Origin: Gammaproteobacteria bacterium
Lineage (GTDB): Bacteria; Pseudomonadota; Gammaproteobacteria; Steroidobacterales; Steroidobacteraceae
DNA: 23,372 nt
Reading direction: 5' to 3'
Assembly (NCBI GenBank): GCA_028293725.1
Contig: JAQGOE010000267.1
Span: 1-23,372 of the forward strand
Below are positions 16,550-23,372 of this stretch, piece by piece (positions within the stretch are counted from its first letter, which is position 1; every line of letters starts with the position of its first letter). The notes beneath the pieces were generated by a model, which had not been told where the DNA came from, did not search any database, and worked only from the letters and a program-made list of their open reading frames with translations. The translations under genes and the position numbers were made by a program.

Positions 16550-16835
16550 TTATCGATCCCTTTGCGTAATCCGCACCGGCTCGGCTTGGGCCGCCAGCAG
16601 CTTGTCCACGGTGATCGGCAGCGAGCGGACCCGCTTCCCGGTGGCGTGATAGATCGCGTTGGCAACCGCGGCCGCAACTCCGACGATTCCGATCTCACCC
16701 AACCCCTTGACCCCAAGCGGCGTCACCTCGGGGTCGGGTTCGTCGACGAAGATCACGTCGATGTCCTCGATATCCGCGTGCGCAGGCACGTGATCGCACG
16801 ATCCGCCCCTTGGCGATGGCAGACACAATCGCAAC
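16550..16835 (-). pseudogene. C-terminal remnant of molybdopterin dehydrogenase
   Basis: Only the last 75 or so residues survive: DHVPAHADIEDIDVIFVDEP, DPEVTPLGVKGLGEIGIVG, then VAAAVANAIYHATGKRVRSL, PITVDKLL and a short tail. This is the C-terminus of the large xanthine/aldehyde dehydrogenase subunit (XdhA/PaoC type), in which G-KG-GE is a molybdopterin-site motif. Further upstream, NMLWGVAI and KGRIV fragments in another frame show more eroded parts of the same gene. At least 600 residues are missing. Box D lies just upstream, so an internal deletion brought the 3' end close to the promoter. Confidence 0.8.
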
Positions 16836-16879
16836 GCCCCAGAGCATGTTCGATTCCTACCGTCAGCGATCGGGCATTC

Positions 16880-16922
16880 AACGTAACGCGAAACCGTTGT
16901 CGCCTCGGTAAATTGAGGTAAA
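16880..16922 (-). promoter_or_regulatory. Recurrent box D and -10-like hexamer
   Basis: On the minus strand TTTACCTCAATTTACCG (from 16922) is followed 22 nt after the second TTTAC by TACGTT (16885-16880). The GGTTTCGCG segment before the -10 is identical to that in box B. It faces the dehydrogenase remnant and the NADP oxidoreductase. Confidence 0.6.
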
Positions 16923-16981
16923 AGAAGCAGCAGCGTTACCAACCAGGTTGGGAACCAGGACGACCTCCGCCGCGCTGCCCA

Positions 16982-17187
16982 TCACCCGAAAATCGACTTG
17001 GTCAGAATCGCGCCCACGAGAGGTTGCGGAAAGGCCGTCACGAAAAGGTGGTCATCAACCAATAGGGCCGTTCCAGTCCGATTCGCAACGCAATGTAATA
17101 GGCCAGCATGGCGGAGGGATAACAACTGATCGCAAATGCAACCGCCGCACTGTCAGTGGTGGGCCCCGGCCAGGCAGCGCCTTTCAC
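16982..17187 (-). pseudogene. FUSC-family exporter N-terminal remnant
   Basis: From a GTG at 17187 the minus strand reads VKGAAWPGPTTDSAAVAFAI, SCYPSAMLAYYIALRIGLER, PYWLMTTF and then, after a one-base shift, VTAFPQPLVGAILTKSIFG and stop. This is the start of the FUSC/AaeB-like aromatic-acid exporter family: first membrane helix, the ERPYWAMTT turn and the second helix with the QPL-GA--SKA pattern. Full members have about 650-700 residues, so only the first tenth remains, with a frameshift. Box E lies upstream in the same direction. Confidence 0.75.
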
Positions 17188-17289
17188 ACGCCTGCACGTT
17201 ACTGCCTAAATCGAGCAATTGACCGGTCGTCGGGTGTCATGGTAATCGTTGCCTGCGGCAAGTTTGCCGATGGCATATCGCGACACACC

Positions 17290-17333
17290 ACCCTACCGCG
17301 GGGTCAAAGATGTTCATCGTAAATTGAGGTAAA
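17290..17333 (-). promoter_or_regulatory. Recurrent box E and -10-like hexamer (FUSC/MFS)
   Basis: On the minus strand TTTACCTCAATTTACG (from 17333) is followed 23 nt after the second TTTAC by TAGGGT (17295-17290), facing the FUSC remnant. It also lies only 40 bp before the divergent MFS start at 17374, so the same site could affect both directions. A TAGATT at 17351-17356 is a possible weak -10 for the MFS gene. Confidence 0.55.
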
Positions 17334-17373
17334 GCGCCCGCGGCAGTGCCTAGATTGATTTCCGGAGGTCGAA

Positions 17374-18684
17374 ATGTCGGCTGACGTCGAACGCCGCACC
17401 GTCCGGGACGTGAGCTGGCGGATACTCCCCTTTCTGTTCGTACTCTACGTGTTCAGCTTTCTCGACAGATCGAATGTCAGTATCGCGGCTTTGCAGATGA
17501 ATGAGGAGCTGCACTTCAGTTCCGCCGTGTTTGGTTTTGGAGCCGGCTTATTCTCCGCGGGCTACGCGCTCTTCGAGATCCCGAGCAACTTCGTACTCAC
17601 CCGGGTAGGCGCGCGCCGCTGGATTGCCCGCATCGCAGTGTCATGGGGGGTCCTGGCCACGGCGATGGCGTTGATACACACCCCGGCACAATTTTACTTT
17701 GTCAGGTTCCTGCTCGGAGTCGCTGAAGCGGGCTTTTTTCCCGGCGTCATTTATTACATCGCCCAGTGGTATCCGCTAGCCTACCGCGCCCGCGCGGCGG
17801 CGATCTTTACTGTAGCCATACCGGTGTCCCAGGTGTTCGGCGGCGCGCTCGGCGGAGTGCTGCTGGGACTCGGAGGCGCGGCAGATTTATCCGGATGGCG
17901 GTGGCTATTTCTGCTGGAGGGCGTTCCATCGCTCGTGCTGGGGATCATGGTCTGGTTTCACCTGACCGATAGTCCAGGTGAGGCTCATTGGCTTGCGGCT
18001 GTCGACCGTGACTGGCTGGTCGCGCGTCTTCGACAGGACCGTGAGGCGTCTGCCCCCACGTCAGTTGGCCCTGCGGCAACCGCCGCCGCGGGAATCGGCT
18101 ACTGGCGCGCGTTGCAGACTCCCGTTTGCTGGTGGCTCGCGCTCATGTACTTTTCTTTTCTCACCATTGGCGTTGGCTACACGTCGTGGATCGCTTTGCT
18201 CGTCCGCGGAGCGCTGGCGACACAGAATACGATCACGGGATTCATTACCGGCGGGATCTCCCTGGTGTCCGTCGGCTCGTACCTCGTGGCCGCTCGATTG
18301 TCCGATCGAACGAATGACCGGTGTTTGTATGCTGTCATCGGTCTCGCCTTTTGCACAGTGGGCTGTCTCGGAGCGGCCTTTGCCCCGCTGCCGTGGCTCA
18401 AGGTGCTGTCGCTCGCCATGATTCCGCTCGGGACTGGCGTATTCCTGCCATCATTCTGGTGCCTCCCGACTCTGACATTCAGTGGACCCTCGGCCGCCTC
18501 CGCAATCGCGCTCATCAGTGCAGTCGGCTCGAGCGGGGGGCTCCTCGGTCCAAGCATCATTGGTTATTTAAAGCACTCGACCGGCGGAGACGCAGCCGCA
18601 TTCGTTGCCCTCGCCGGCGTCGGACTCGTGGGCTGTAGTGTTGGGGTTGTCCTGATGCGCGAGGATACTTTCGCCCCACGCTGA
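17374..18684 (+). CDS. MFS transporter, anion:cation symporter type
   Basis: The 436-residue inner-membrane transporter has 12 predicted helices. The N-terminal signature FLFVLYVFSFLDRSNVSIA, the NEEL---S---G-GAGLF segment, and GVAEAGFFPGVIYYIAQWYP place it in the ACS (phthalate/tartrate/hexuronate permease) branch, which imports organic anions with H+ or Na+. The central loop (about residues 200-235) separates the two halves. GGAGG lies 6 nt before the ATG, a strong start. The frame is intact, unlike most neighbours. Box E ends 40 bp upstream in the opposite orientation. The substrate cannot be told from sequence; the amidase and tautomerase nearby suggest an organic acid. Confidence 0.92.
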   Translation: MSADVERRTVRDVSWRILPFLFVLYVFSFLDRSNVSIAALQMNEELHFSSAVFGFGAGLFSAGYALFEIPSNFVLTRVGARRWIARIAVSWGVLATAMALIHTPAQFYFVRFLLGVAEAGFFPGVIYYIAQWYPLAYRARAAAIFTVAIPVSQVFGGALGGVLLGLGGAADLSGWRWLFLLEGVPSLVLGIMVWFHLTDSPGEAHWLAAVDRDWLVARLRQDREASAPTSVGPAATAAAGIGYWRALQTPVCWWLALMYFSFLTIGVGYTSWIALLVRGALATQNTITGFITGGISLVSVGSYLVAARLSDRTNDRCLYAVIGLAFCTVGCLGAAFAPLPWLKVLSLAMIPLGTGVFLPSFWCLPTLTFSGPSAASAIALISAVGSSGGLLGPSIIGYLKHSTGGDAAAFVALAGVGLVGCSVGVVLMREDTFAPR

Positions 18685-18793
18685 GATACCGCTGGCTGTT
18701 GGTCAGAAACGTGCTCGTGACTTCCGAGCGGTCACGCCCCCGATAACGATGGCGCCGCGCACGTCCCCGCGGCATCATGAGCGCGACTTTAAC

Positions 18794-18822
18794 GCTCAAG
18801 GAGCTGGAGCCCCGGCTTGAGC
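18794..18822. other. GCTCAAG/CTTGAGC inverted repeat
   Basis: Seven-bp arms are separated by 15 nt, with a smaller GCT/AGC pair inside. It lies 110 bp after the MFS stop and just before the fumarase remnant. There is no T-run, so a terminator role is uncertain. Confidence 0.3.
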
Positions 18823-18826
18823 GTGG

Positions 18827-19855
18827 TCATGTTCGAGACACTCGAGGGCGGTACCCAGAGCAACATGAACGTCAACGAAGTGTTGGCCAATCGCGCGATT
18901 CAGCTGTTTGGTGGCACTCTGGGGTCGCAGGATCCGGTGCGCCCCAATGACGATGTCAATATGGCCCAATCCTCCAACGACAGCTTCCCGACCGCGATGC
19001 ATATCGCCGCTGTCGAGTTGCTCGATGGGAAGTTACTGCCGTCGCTGGAGCGGCTCGCGCAAGTCATCGAAACCAAGTCGCGTGCGTGGATGGGGGTAGT
19101 CAAAGTCGGCCGTACTCACCTGGAGGATGCGACTCCATTGTCGGTCGGTCAGGAGCGGTCGGGATGGGCTGCCCAGCTTCGCGCCGCCTTGCAGGCCGTC
19201 GCGGCTTCCCGCATCGGGCTGTATGAGCTTGCCCTGGGGGGCACCGCTGTGGGAACCGGACTCAACGCGCCGCCGGGCTTTTCACAGAAAGTCGCCGCGA
19301 CGATAGCGGAAATCACCGGCAAGCCGTTCGTCACCGCGCCGAATAAATTCATGGCGCAGGGTTCCCTCGATGGTGCGCGCGTCCGCCGCGCTGCGCGGCG
19401 CTGCTGTTGCATTGATGAAGATTGCGAATGATATGCGGTGGCTGGCGTCCGGCCCACGCTGTGGGATTGGTGAATTGCAACTCCCGGCCGACGAGCCGGG
19501 CTCATCGAGCATGCCCGGGAAAGTCAATCCAACCCAATGCGAGGCGTTGGTCATGATCGCCATTCTGGTCATCGGTGAAGATACCGCAACCGCGTTCGCC
19601 GGCAGCCAGGGAAATTTTCAACTCAACGCCATGCGACCGATCGTCATCAATAATTTCATCCATTCCGCGACGATTCTGGCTGATGGTTGCGACAAATTCC
19701 GGGAGTTTTCGGTTGCGGGCACCGAGCTGAACCGAACCACGATCTCCGCTTATGTCGAGCGCAATCTGATGTTGGTGACCGCCCTGTCGCCGTGCATCGG
19801 CTATCAGAACGCCGCCCGTATCGCGGAAGCCGCACAGGCCGCCGGGCGGCGCTAG
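18827..19855 (+). pseudogene. fumC: Class II fumarase remnant
   Basis: Class II fumarase interconverts fumarate and malate. Homology starts inside the protein at [20 protein letters not shown] and continues through [36 protein letters not shown] and [12 protein letters not shown] shift near 19368 moves to the frame [20 protein letters not shown], which continues through GIGELQLPADEPGSSSMPGK with the mobile SS-MPGK-N loop, NFQLNAMRPIVINNF and CDKFREFSV to IGYQNAARIAEAAQ. About 90-100 N-terminal and 30-40 C-terminal residues are missing. The stop overlaps the end of the convergent NAD(P)-binding gene by 4 bp, so the 3' loss occurred at that junction. Confidence 0.87.
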
Positions 19856-20505
19856 CCCGGTAACGCGGCGACCGCGCTCGCGATTGGCGTTTCGCCCGCG
19901 GTCACTTCGAGAATTCTGCGGCGCACACCCGGTGAATGGAGCAAGGCTGCAATCGTTGCCGCCACGTCATCCCGGGATATTGCTGTATGCAGCTCCGCCA
20001 TACTCAAACTGACGCTACCCGTCCCGGAATCATCGGTGAGGGAGGCCGGCCTGAGGATCAGCCACTCAAGTCCGCTATGGACGAGTTCGACGTCCGCTCG
20101 CTTTTTGACTGTCATGTAGTGTTCGAAGCTTTTCGGCATGTCTCTTTCCCGCCAGGCTTCGGGGAATACCGAAACGAGCAGCAGCCGGAATATGCGCGCC
20201 AGTCGCGCCGCGGCGATCGCTTTACGAACTCCATCGCCGTCTACTGCGTCGATCATCGAGTCGTTGTCCCGCTCTCCAGCGCCTGCGGTATAGAGCAAGA
20301 CGTCCGCACCAGAAGCCGCAGAGGCCAGCTGCTGCGCGGAGATCGTCGCCACATCTCCGAGGATGGCGCTCGCTCCAACTGCACGTAGGGCGGTGATCTG
20401 TTCAGGGCGACGGCACAGACCGGAAACCTTGTCCCGTCGCGCGGCCAACAGACCGGCAACGCGAGAGCCGGTTCGCCCACCGATGCCGATGATGAAGACG
20501 TTCAT
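19852..20505 (-). CDS. NAD(P)-binding Rossmann protein, atypical SDR
   Basis: The 217-residue cytoplasmic protein starts MNVFIIGIGGRTGSRVAGLL, the GxxGxxG dinucleotide loop of the NAD(P)H-binding (NmrA/YwnB-like, PF13460 type) atypical SDRs. DVLLYTAGAGERDN follows beta 4, LLLVSVFPEAW replaces the usual active-site Ser-Ser strand, and LEWLILRPASLTDDSGTG is the typical substrate-side segment. It has no YxxxK pair in the classical place, so it may be a reductase, an isomerase or a redox sensor. GAGGT lies about 10 nt before the ATG. Box F and its -10-like hexamer give a leader of about 35 nt. The frame is intact, making it the cleanest box-linked gene apart from the tautomerase. Confidence 0.85.
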   Translation of the reverse strand: MNVFIIGIGGRTGSRVAGLLAARRDKVSGLCRRPEQITALRAVGASAILGDVATISAQQLASAASGADVLLYTAGAGERDNDSMIDAVDGDGVRKAIAAARLARIFRLLLVSVFPEAWRERDMPKSFEHYMTVKKRADVELVHSGLEWLILRPASLTDDSGTGSVSLSMAELHTAISRDDVAATIAALLHSPGVRRRILEVTAGETPIASAVAALPG

Positions 20506-20548
20506 TCCATGTTACCTCTGCACAACGGTCCGGCAGGCCATAGCCATG

Positions 20549-20591
20549 ACGCTATCACGTGGGTGCGCCGTTCTTCGTAAATTGAGGTAAA
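20549..20591 (-). promoter_or_regulatory. Recurrent box F and -10-like hexamer
   Basis: On the minus strand TTTACCTCAATTTACG (from 20591) is followed 22 nt after the second TTTAC by TAGCGT (20554-20549), then the NAD(P)-binding protein start at 20505. The remaining gene-free stretch 20592-20771 shows no gene I can support. Confidence 0.6.
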
Positions 20592-20882
20592 AGCCTTTCG
20601 TCATCGCGATGTGAATCCGAGAAGCGCTGCAGCTTAGCGCCGCCCCGGAGCCGACTTCGCGACTCATGATCGGTGCGCTTCGACCATACGAAATGGATGT
20701 TTGCATCCGACAGCAGCAGCGATCGCGCGTGCGAGCCGGTCGCCCGCGAAATATATTTTGCGCGTCCCAACGTAAGCGGTAGCTACCCGGCGTCTGGCCG
20801 GGCGCCCCGCGAGGCGGGAGTTCGAACGCTCCCCGCCGCGCACGGATCTTCACGTGGATAAAGGCTGCGAACCCCAGCTACA

Positions 20883-21191
20883 TCAGAGGCGCTCTTTTCC
20901 GCACTTCGGACAGCGCCTAGGCGGAGCCACGACTCGCCAGAGGCTTGTGAGTTTTTCGGGCCGAAGACTGATGAGCGGTTCGTGGCACTCTTCACACCGA
21001 ATAAAGTAGATCGAGATCGCGTCGATTGCAGCGATAAGGAGCAACACGTCTTGCCACTGCGGCGAAAGACCCGCGAATCGAGTAGCAGTCCAACATCCGA
21101 GGAAGATTACCCACACGAGGACGACCTTCACTCGAACTGTAGATCGACCACTGCTCAGACTAGGTTCGTCAAGTTTTTGATCCATGGTCAT
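20883..21191 (-). CDS. Small membrane protein with zinc ribbon
   Basis: From the ATG at 21191 (or 21185) the protein has 102 or 100 residues. Two hydrophobic segments (about 21-38, VKVVLVWVIFLGCW, and 48-65, DVLLLIAAIDAISIYFI) are followed by CEEC (C66, C69) and CPKC (C94, C97), a four-Cys metal site in a basic C-terminal tail (PPRRCPKCGKERL). I recognise no named family. Its start overlaps the tnpC stop by 4 bp (21188-21191), so it is likely translated with the transposase operon. It is either an IS66 passenger gene or a host gene cut by the element; the IS-like end at 20772 favours the first. Confidence 0.6.
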   Translation of the reverse strand: MTMDQKLDEPSLSSGRSTVRVKVVLVWVIFLGCWTATRFAGLSPQWQDVLLLIAAIDAISIYFIRCEECHEPLISLRPEKLTSLWRVVAPPRRCPKCGKERL

Positions 21192-22771
21192 CCGTGCCGC
21201 CGACGTAAATCCGAGCGCATTGGATTTTCTGCGAAGTGTTGTTTCCAGAGCCGCGGGATAAGCTCGGCGACCCGTGCAGCAGGATGCTGAGCGACGCGCT
21301 GCAGGACGTCGACCAGGTAGGTGTAAACGTCGACGCCGTGGAGCCGGCATGTCACAATGAGGCTCTGCACGATACCCACGTGTTTGGCGCCCAGTTCGGT
21401 CCAACAGAAATTCCAATTTTTGCGACCCATCGGGATCACACGCAAGTTGCGCTCCAAATGATTGGTGTCGATCGGCACATCTGGATCGGTGAGAAATATC
21501 TCCAGCCCCAGCCGCCGCTCACGCACATAGTTGAGCGCCTTGGTAAAAGCCGTGGTGGGGCGCAAGCCGTGCTCCTCGAGGCAACGGTCCACCCAGGCGA
21601 AGAAGGTCTCCACGTACGGCTTGCTGTGCGTGAGGCGATGTAGCATTTTGGCTTCACCGGCAAGGTCGAGTCTGCGGATATCGTCTTCAATTGCGTAGAG
21701 TGCGCTGATGCGCCTGAGTGCCTCGAGCACGCCCAGAGGTTCAGTGCTCTGGGCTTCAACAAACTCGCGGCGCGAATGACTCCAACACAGAGCATGCGCG
21801 ATACCGATTTTCTTCGCATAACTCGCATAGGCGGCGTAGCCGTCAGTCAACATAACGGATCCTGGTGCATGCTCGACTCCGAGGGCACGCTCTACGTTCT
21901 CCCCGCCACGGGAGGGAAAGAACGGGAAGCAAACCTCATTGTGCTCACCGTAGACTGGCCAGAAGTAAGCGATCTTCATCTTGCCGCGCTCCTTGCGACC
22001 AGCCTTGATCGGGGTCTCGTCCATGGCCTTCACACGACTGGCCCGGATGGAGTCGAACTGAGCGTCGTAGATGGGCTCCAGCAGCGAGATCGATCGTTGG
22101 CTCAGCTGTGTCAACCAGGGTCGGCTGACATCAATGCCACTGTCCTGCAGGCGTTGGTGTTGCCAAGGCAAGTGGTAAGCAAACTTGTCCACCAACAGAC
22201 CAGCCACAAAGCTCACATCGGCGCGGCTGCCATCGATGACACCGACCGGGGCGGGCGCGCAGCTGATTGTCTGAGTATCGACTCGTTTGGTCACTGAGCG
22301 CAGATACTTGAGGATGACGTAGCTGCCGGGGCGCTGCGCCAGGCGATAGCTCACCTTCTGGCTGATGACCTCGTACTCATCCGCGGAGAGTCCTTCGATC
22401 TGAGGATCAGGCAGTTTGATGGTCTCTACCGGCACGCATGCCTCGTCGAAGAACGGCACACTGTCCGCCTCACCCACGGCGGCATCTCGCTGCGGCTCAC
22501 GGCGCGTATGAGTCGCTACGAGTCGTTCCTTGGCAGGGACCATCGGTGGCGGGGTGGCTAGGACCTCACCCAGAGCCAGTTGCTGCGCGTTCTCCAATAC
22601 CCGCAGCCGCTCACTCTTGGTGCCGAACATCTGCCGCTGGAACCACTCGAGCTGATGCTGCAGAGACTGGATCGTGGATCCGAGTGTTTGTACCAAAGCA
22701 ATGAATTGCGCCGGGCCGTAAGAAGCCATCTCAGCCTCGCTCGGGAGCTTGCTCGTCGGCGCTGGTTCCAT
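21188..22771 (-). CDS. tnpC: IS66-family transposase TnpC
   Basis: TnpC is the DDE transposase of IS66. From the ATG at 22771 it has 527 residues: an N-terminal leucine-rich coiled coil (about 20-70), a linker with a short Cys-poor domain, and the catalytic core with D251 (VKAMDETPIKAG), D310 (MLTDGYAAYASY) and E440 (TNHLERNLRVIPMGRKNW). CWSHSRREF, a typical IS66 block, lies between the second and third acidic residues. The upstream extension to 22873 overlaps tnpB and has no family match. The start overlaps the tnpB end by 41 bp, as is usual. The frame is intact. Confidence 0.95.
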   Translation of the reverse strand: MEPAPTSKLPSEAEMASYGPAQFIALVQTLGSTIQSLQHQLEWFQRQMFGTKSERLRVLENAQQLALGEVLATPPPMVPAKERLVATHTRREPQRDAAVGEADSVPFFDEACVPVETIKLPDPQIEGLSADEYEVISQKVSYRLAQRPGSYVILKYLRSVTKRVDTQTISCAPAPVGVIDGSRADVSFVAGLLVDKFAYHLPWQHQRLQDSGIDVSRPWLTQLSQRSISLLEPIYDAQFDSIRASRVKAMDETPIKAGRKERGKMKIAYFWPVYGEHNEVCFPFFPSRGGENVERALGVEHAPGSVMLTDGYAAYASYAKKIGIAHALCWSHSRREFVEAQSTEPLGVLEALRRISALYAIEDDIRRLDLAGEAKMLHRLTHSKPYVETFFAWVDRCLEEHGLRPTTAFTKALNYVRERRLGLEIFLTDPDVPIDTNHLERNLRVIPMGRKNWNFCWTELGAKHVGIVQSLIVTCRLHGVDVYTYLVDVLQRVAQHPAARVAELIPRLWKQHFAENPMRSDLRRRHG

Positions 22772-23171
22772 CAGCGCATTGTAGCGAATCAGAACTGATC
22801 GATGAAGTGTTGGAGGCAGGTTTTTGCAGCAACTTCGGCAACCGATACCGCTTGCGCAAGCGACCCGGCTCAATACCCTCCAACATCAACTTCAATGCGG
22901 TCCAATCCATCTCGTGTGTGCGCACCTGAGCCCAATCACTCACAAAACGTCCGGCCTCTAACTTCTTCGCCCAAATGCAAAATCCTGAGCGATCGAAGTA
23001 CAAGACCTTCATCATCGTCGCTCGACGCGAAATAAAAACATATAGATCTCCGCTCAGCGGGTCGGCTCGTAAGCTCTGTTTTGTGAGCGCATACAAACCC
23101 GTGAACGACTTACGCATGTCACAAGGGAAGCCGTACAGGTGAACACGGATCTGCCCTTCCGGAAAAAACAT
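22731..23171 (-). CDS. tnpB: IS66 accessory protein TnpB
   Basis: The 146-residue protein from the ATG at 23171 is the IS66 Orf2/TnpB accessory factor, required for transposition but of unclear chemistry. It has the family core: VHLYGFPCDMRKSFTGLYAL, GDLYVFISRRATMMKVLYFD, FCIWAKKLEAGRF and a C-terminal LMLEGIEPGRLRKRYR. The tail after KRYRL (about 38 residues) is longer than usual and is the part that overlaps tnpC. Its ATG shares one base with the tnpA stop (TGATG). Confidence 0.93.
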   Translation of the reverse strand: MFFPEGQIRVHLYGFPCDMRKSFTGLYALTKQSLRADPLSGDLYVFISRRATMMKVLYFDRSGFCIWAKKLEAGRFVSDWAQVRTHEMDWTALKLMLEGIEPGRLRKRYRLPKLLQKPASNTSSISSDSLQCADGTSADEQAPERG

Positions 23172-23372
23172 CAGCTGCGGACCAGCTGCAGCAGCACCCC
23201 TCCGCCCAAATCCAGACGCACCTCGAAGCGGCCGCGACTCGCACCGATCGCCCCCAGATCGATAAACTCCTCCGAGGCTTTCTCGGCACGGCTGTTTTTG
23301 GATATCTGCGGAGACACATTCTTGCCCGCGGCTTGCTGCCGCAGTCGAACGCGCCAACCATACAGGCTGGCC
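23171..23372 (-). CDS. tnpA: IS66 accessory protein TnpA, 3' part
   Basis: The open frame from the window end reads SLYGWRVRLRQQ, an alanine/serine linker, SEEFIDLGAIGASRGRFEVR, LDLGGGVLLQLVRS and stop. This is the C-terminal part of IS66 Orf1/TnpA, whose N-terminal helix-turn-helix lies outside the window. The coupling to tnpB is by TGATG. Confidence 0.8.
   Translation of the reverse strand, partial: ASLYGWRVRLRQQAAGKNVSPQISKNSRAEKASEEFIDLGAIGASRGRFEVRLDLGGGVLLQLVRS

Larger units (their letters stand above)
20772..23372 (-). mobile_element. IS66-family element, right part (continues past window)
   Basis: The element is transcribed tnpA-tnpB-tnpC on the minus strand and its tnpA side runs off the window end. 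The distal end is proposed at 20772, where GTAAGCGGTAGCTACCCGG begins with the GTAAGC start seen in many IS66 termini. The 8 bp outside it would be one copy of the target duplication; the other copy is outside the window. If this end is right, the small zinc-ribbon gene at 20883-21191 is inside the element. Confidence 0.7.

Noticed and set aside
20512..20853. 113-codon minus-strand frame between the NAD(P)-binding gene and the IS66 end
   Set aside because: It spans box F and the proposed IS66 terminus, has no ribosome site and shows no protein-like pattern.

Overview
The window is GC-rich proteobacterial DNA, probably beta- or gamma-proteobacterial. The tRNA-Asn fragment carries an encoded CCA, the IS21 and IS66 elements are of a common proteobacterial type, and the enzyme set (4-oxalocrotonate-like tautomerase, amidase-signature enzymes, FUSC and MFS transporters, class II fumarase) fits soil or degradative lineages. 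Species cannot be named from the sequence alone. It reads as an accessory region bounded by mobile elements and full of broken genes.

Layout. 301-2953 is a complete IS21-family element (istA, istB) with long inverted ends carrying 24-bp-spaced repeats. It abuts the truncated end of a small unrecognised gene. 3330-4718 is an intact P4-type tyrosine integrase. 4893-5120 is a small gene broken by an in-frame amber codon, and 5271-5684 encodes a lipoprotein. 6039-6088 is the 3' part of a tRNA-Asn, and a second tyrosine integrase (frameshifted, 6047-7305) reads into it. This is an attachment site and looks like a junction between tandemly integrated elements. 7520-20505 is a metabolic and regulatory block: a tautomerase, a secreted protein, a 954-residue winged-helix/NTPase transcription regulator, a full amidase beside a deleted second copy, an MFS transporter and an NAD(P)-binding reductase. 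Mixed in are remnants of an SDR, catalase, NADP oxidoreductase, molybdopterin dehydrogenase, FUSC exporter and fumarase. About 20772 to the window end is an IS66-family element (tnpA partial, tnpB, tnpC) that appears to carry a small membrane zinc-ribbon protein.

Main observation. Five intergenic sites share the box TTTACCTCAATTTACC, a direct repeat of TTTACC with a 10-bp period. Each is followed 21-23 nt later by a TAnnnT hexamer that could be a -10 element. A sixth, half-destroyed copy abuts the catalase remnant. All point towards a gene or gene remnant: tautomerase, SDR, molybdopterin dehydrogenase/NADP oxidoreductase, FUSC exporter, NAD(P)-binding protein, catalase. A 10-bp direct repeat overlapping the -35 region is how OmpR/PhoB-type winged-helix activators bind, and the only regulator in the block has such a DNA-binding domain. 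I infer a local regulon of redox, detoxification and export genes under this regulator. Many of its target genes have decayed while their promoters remain.
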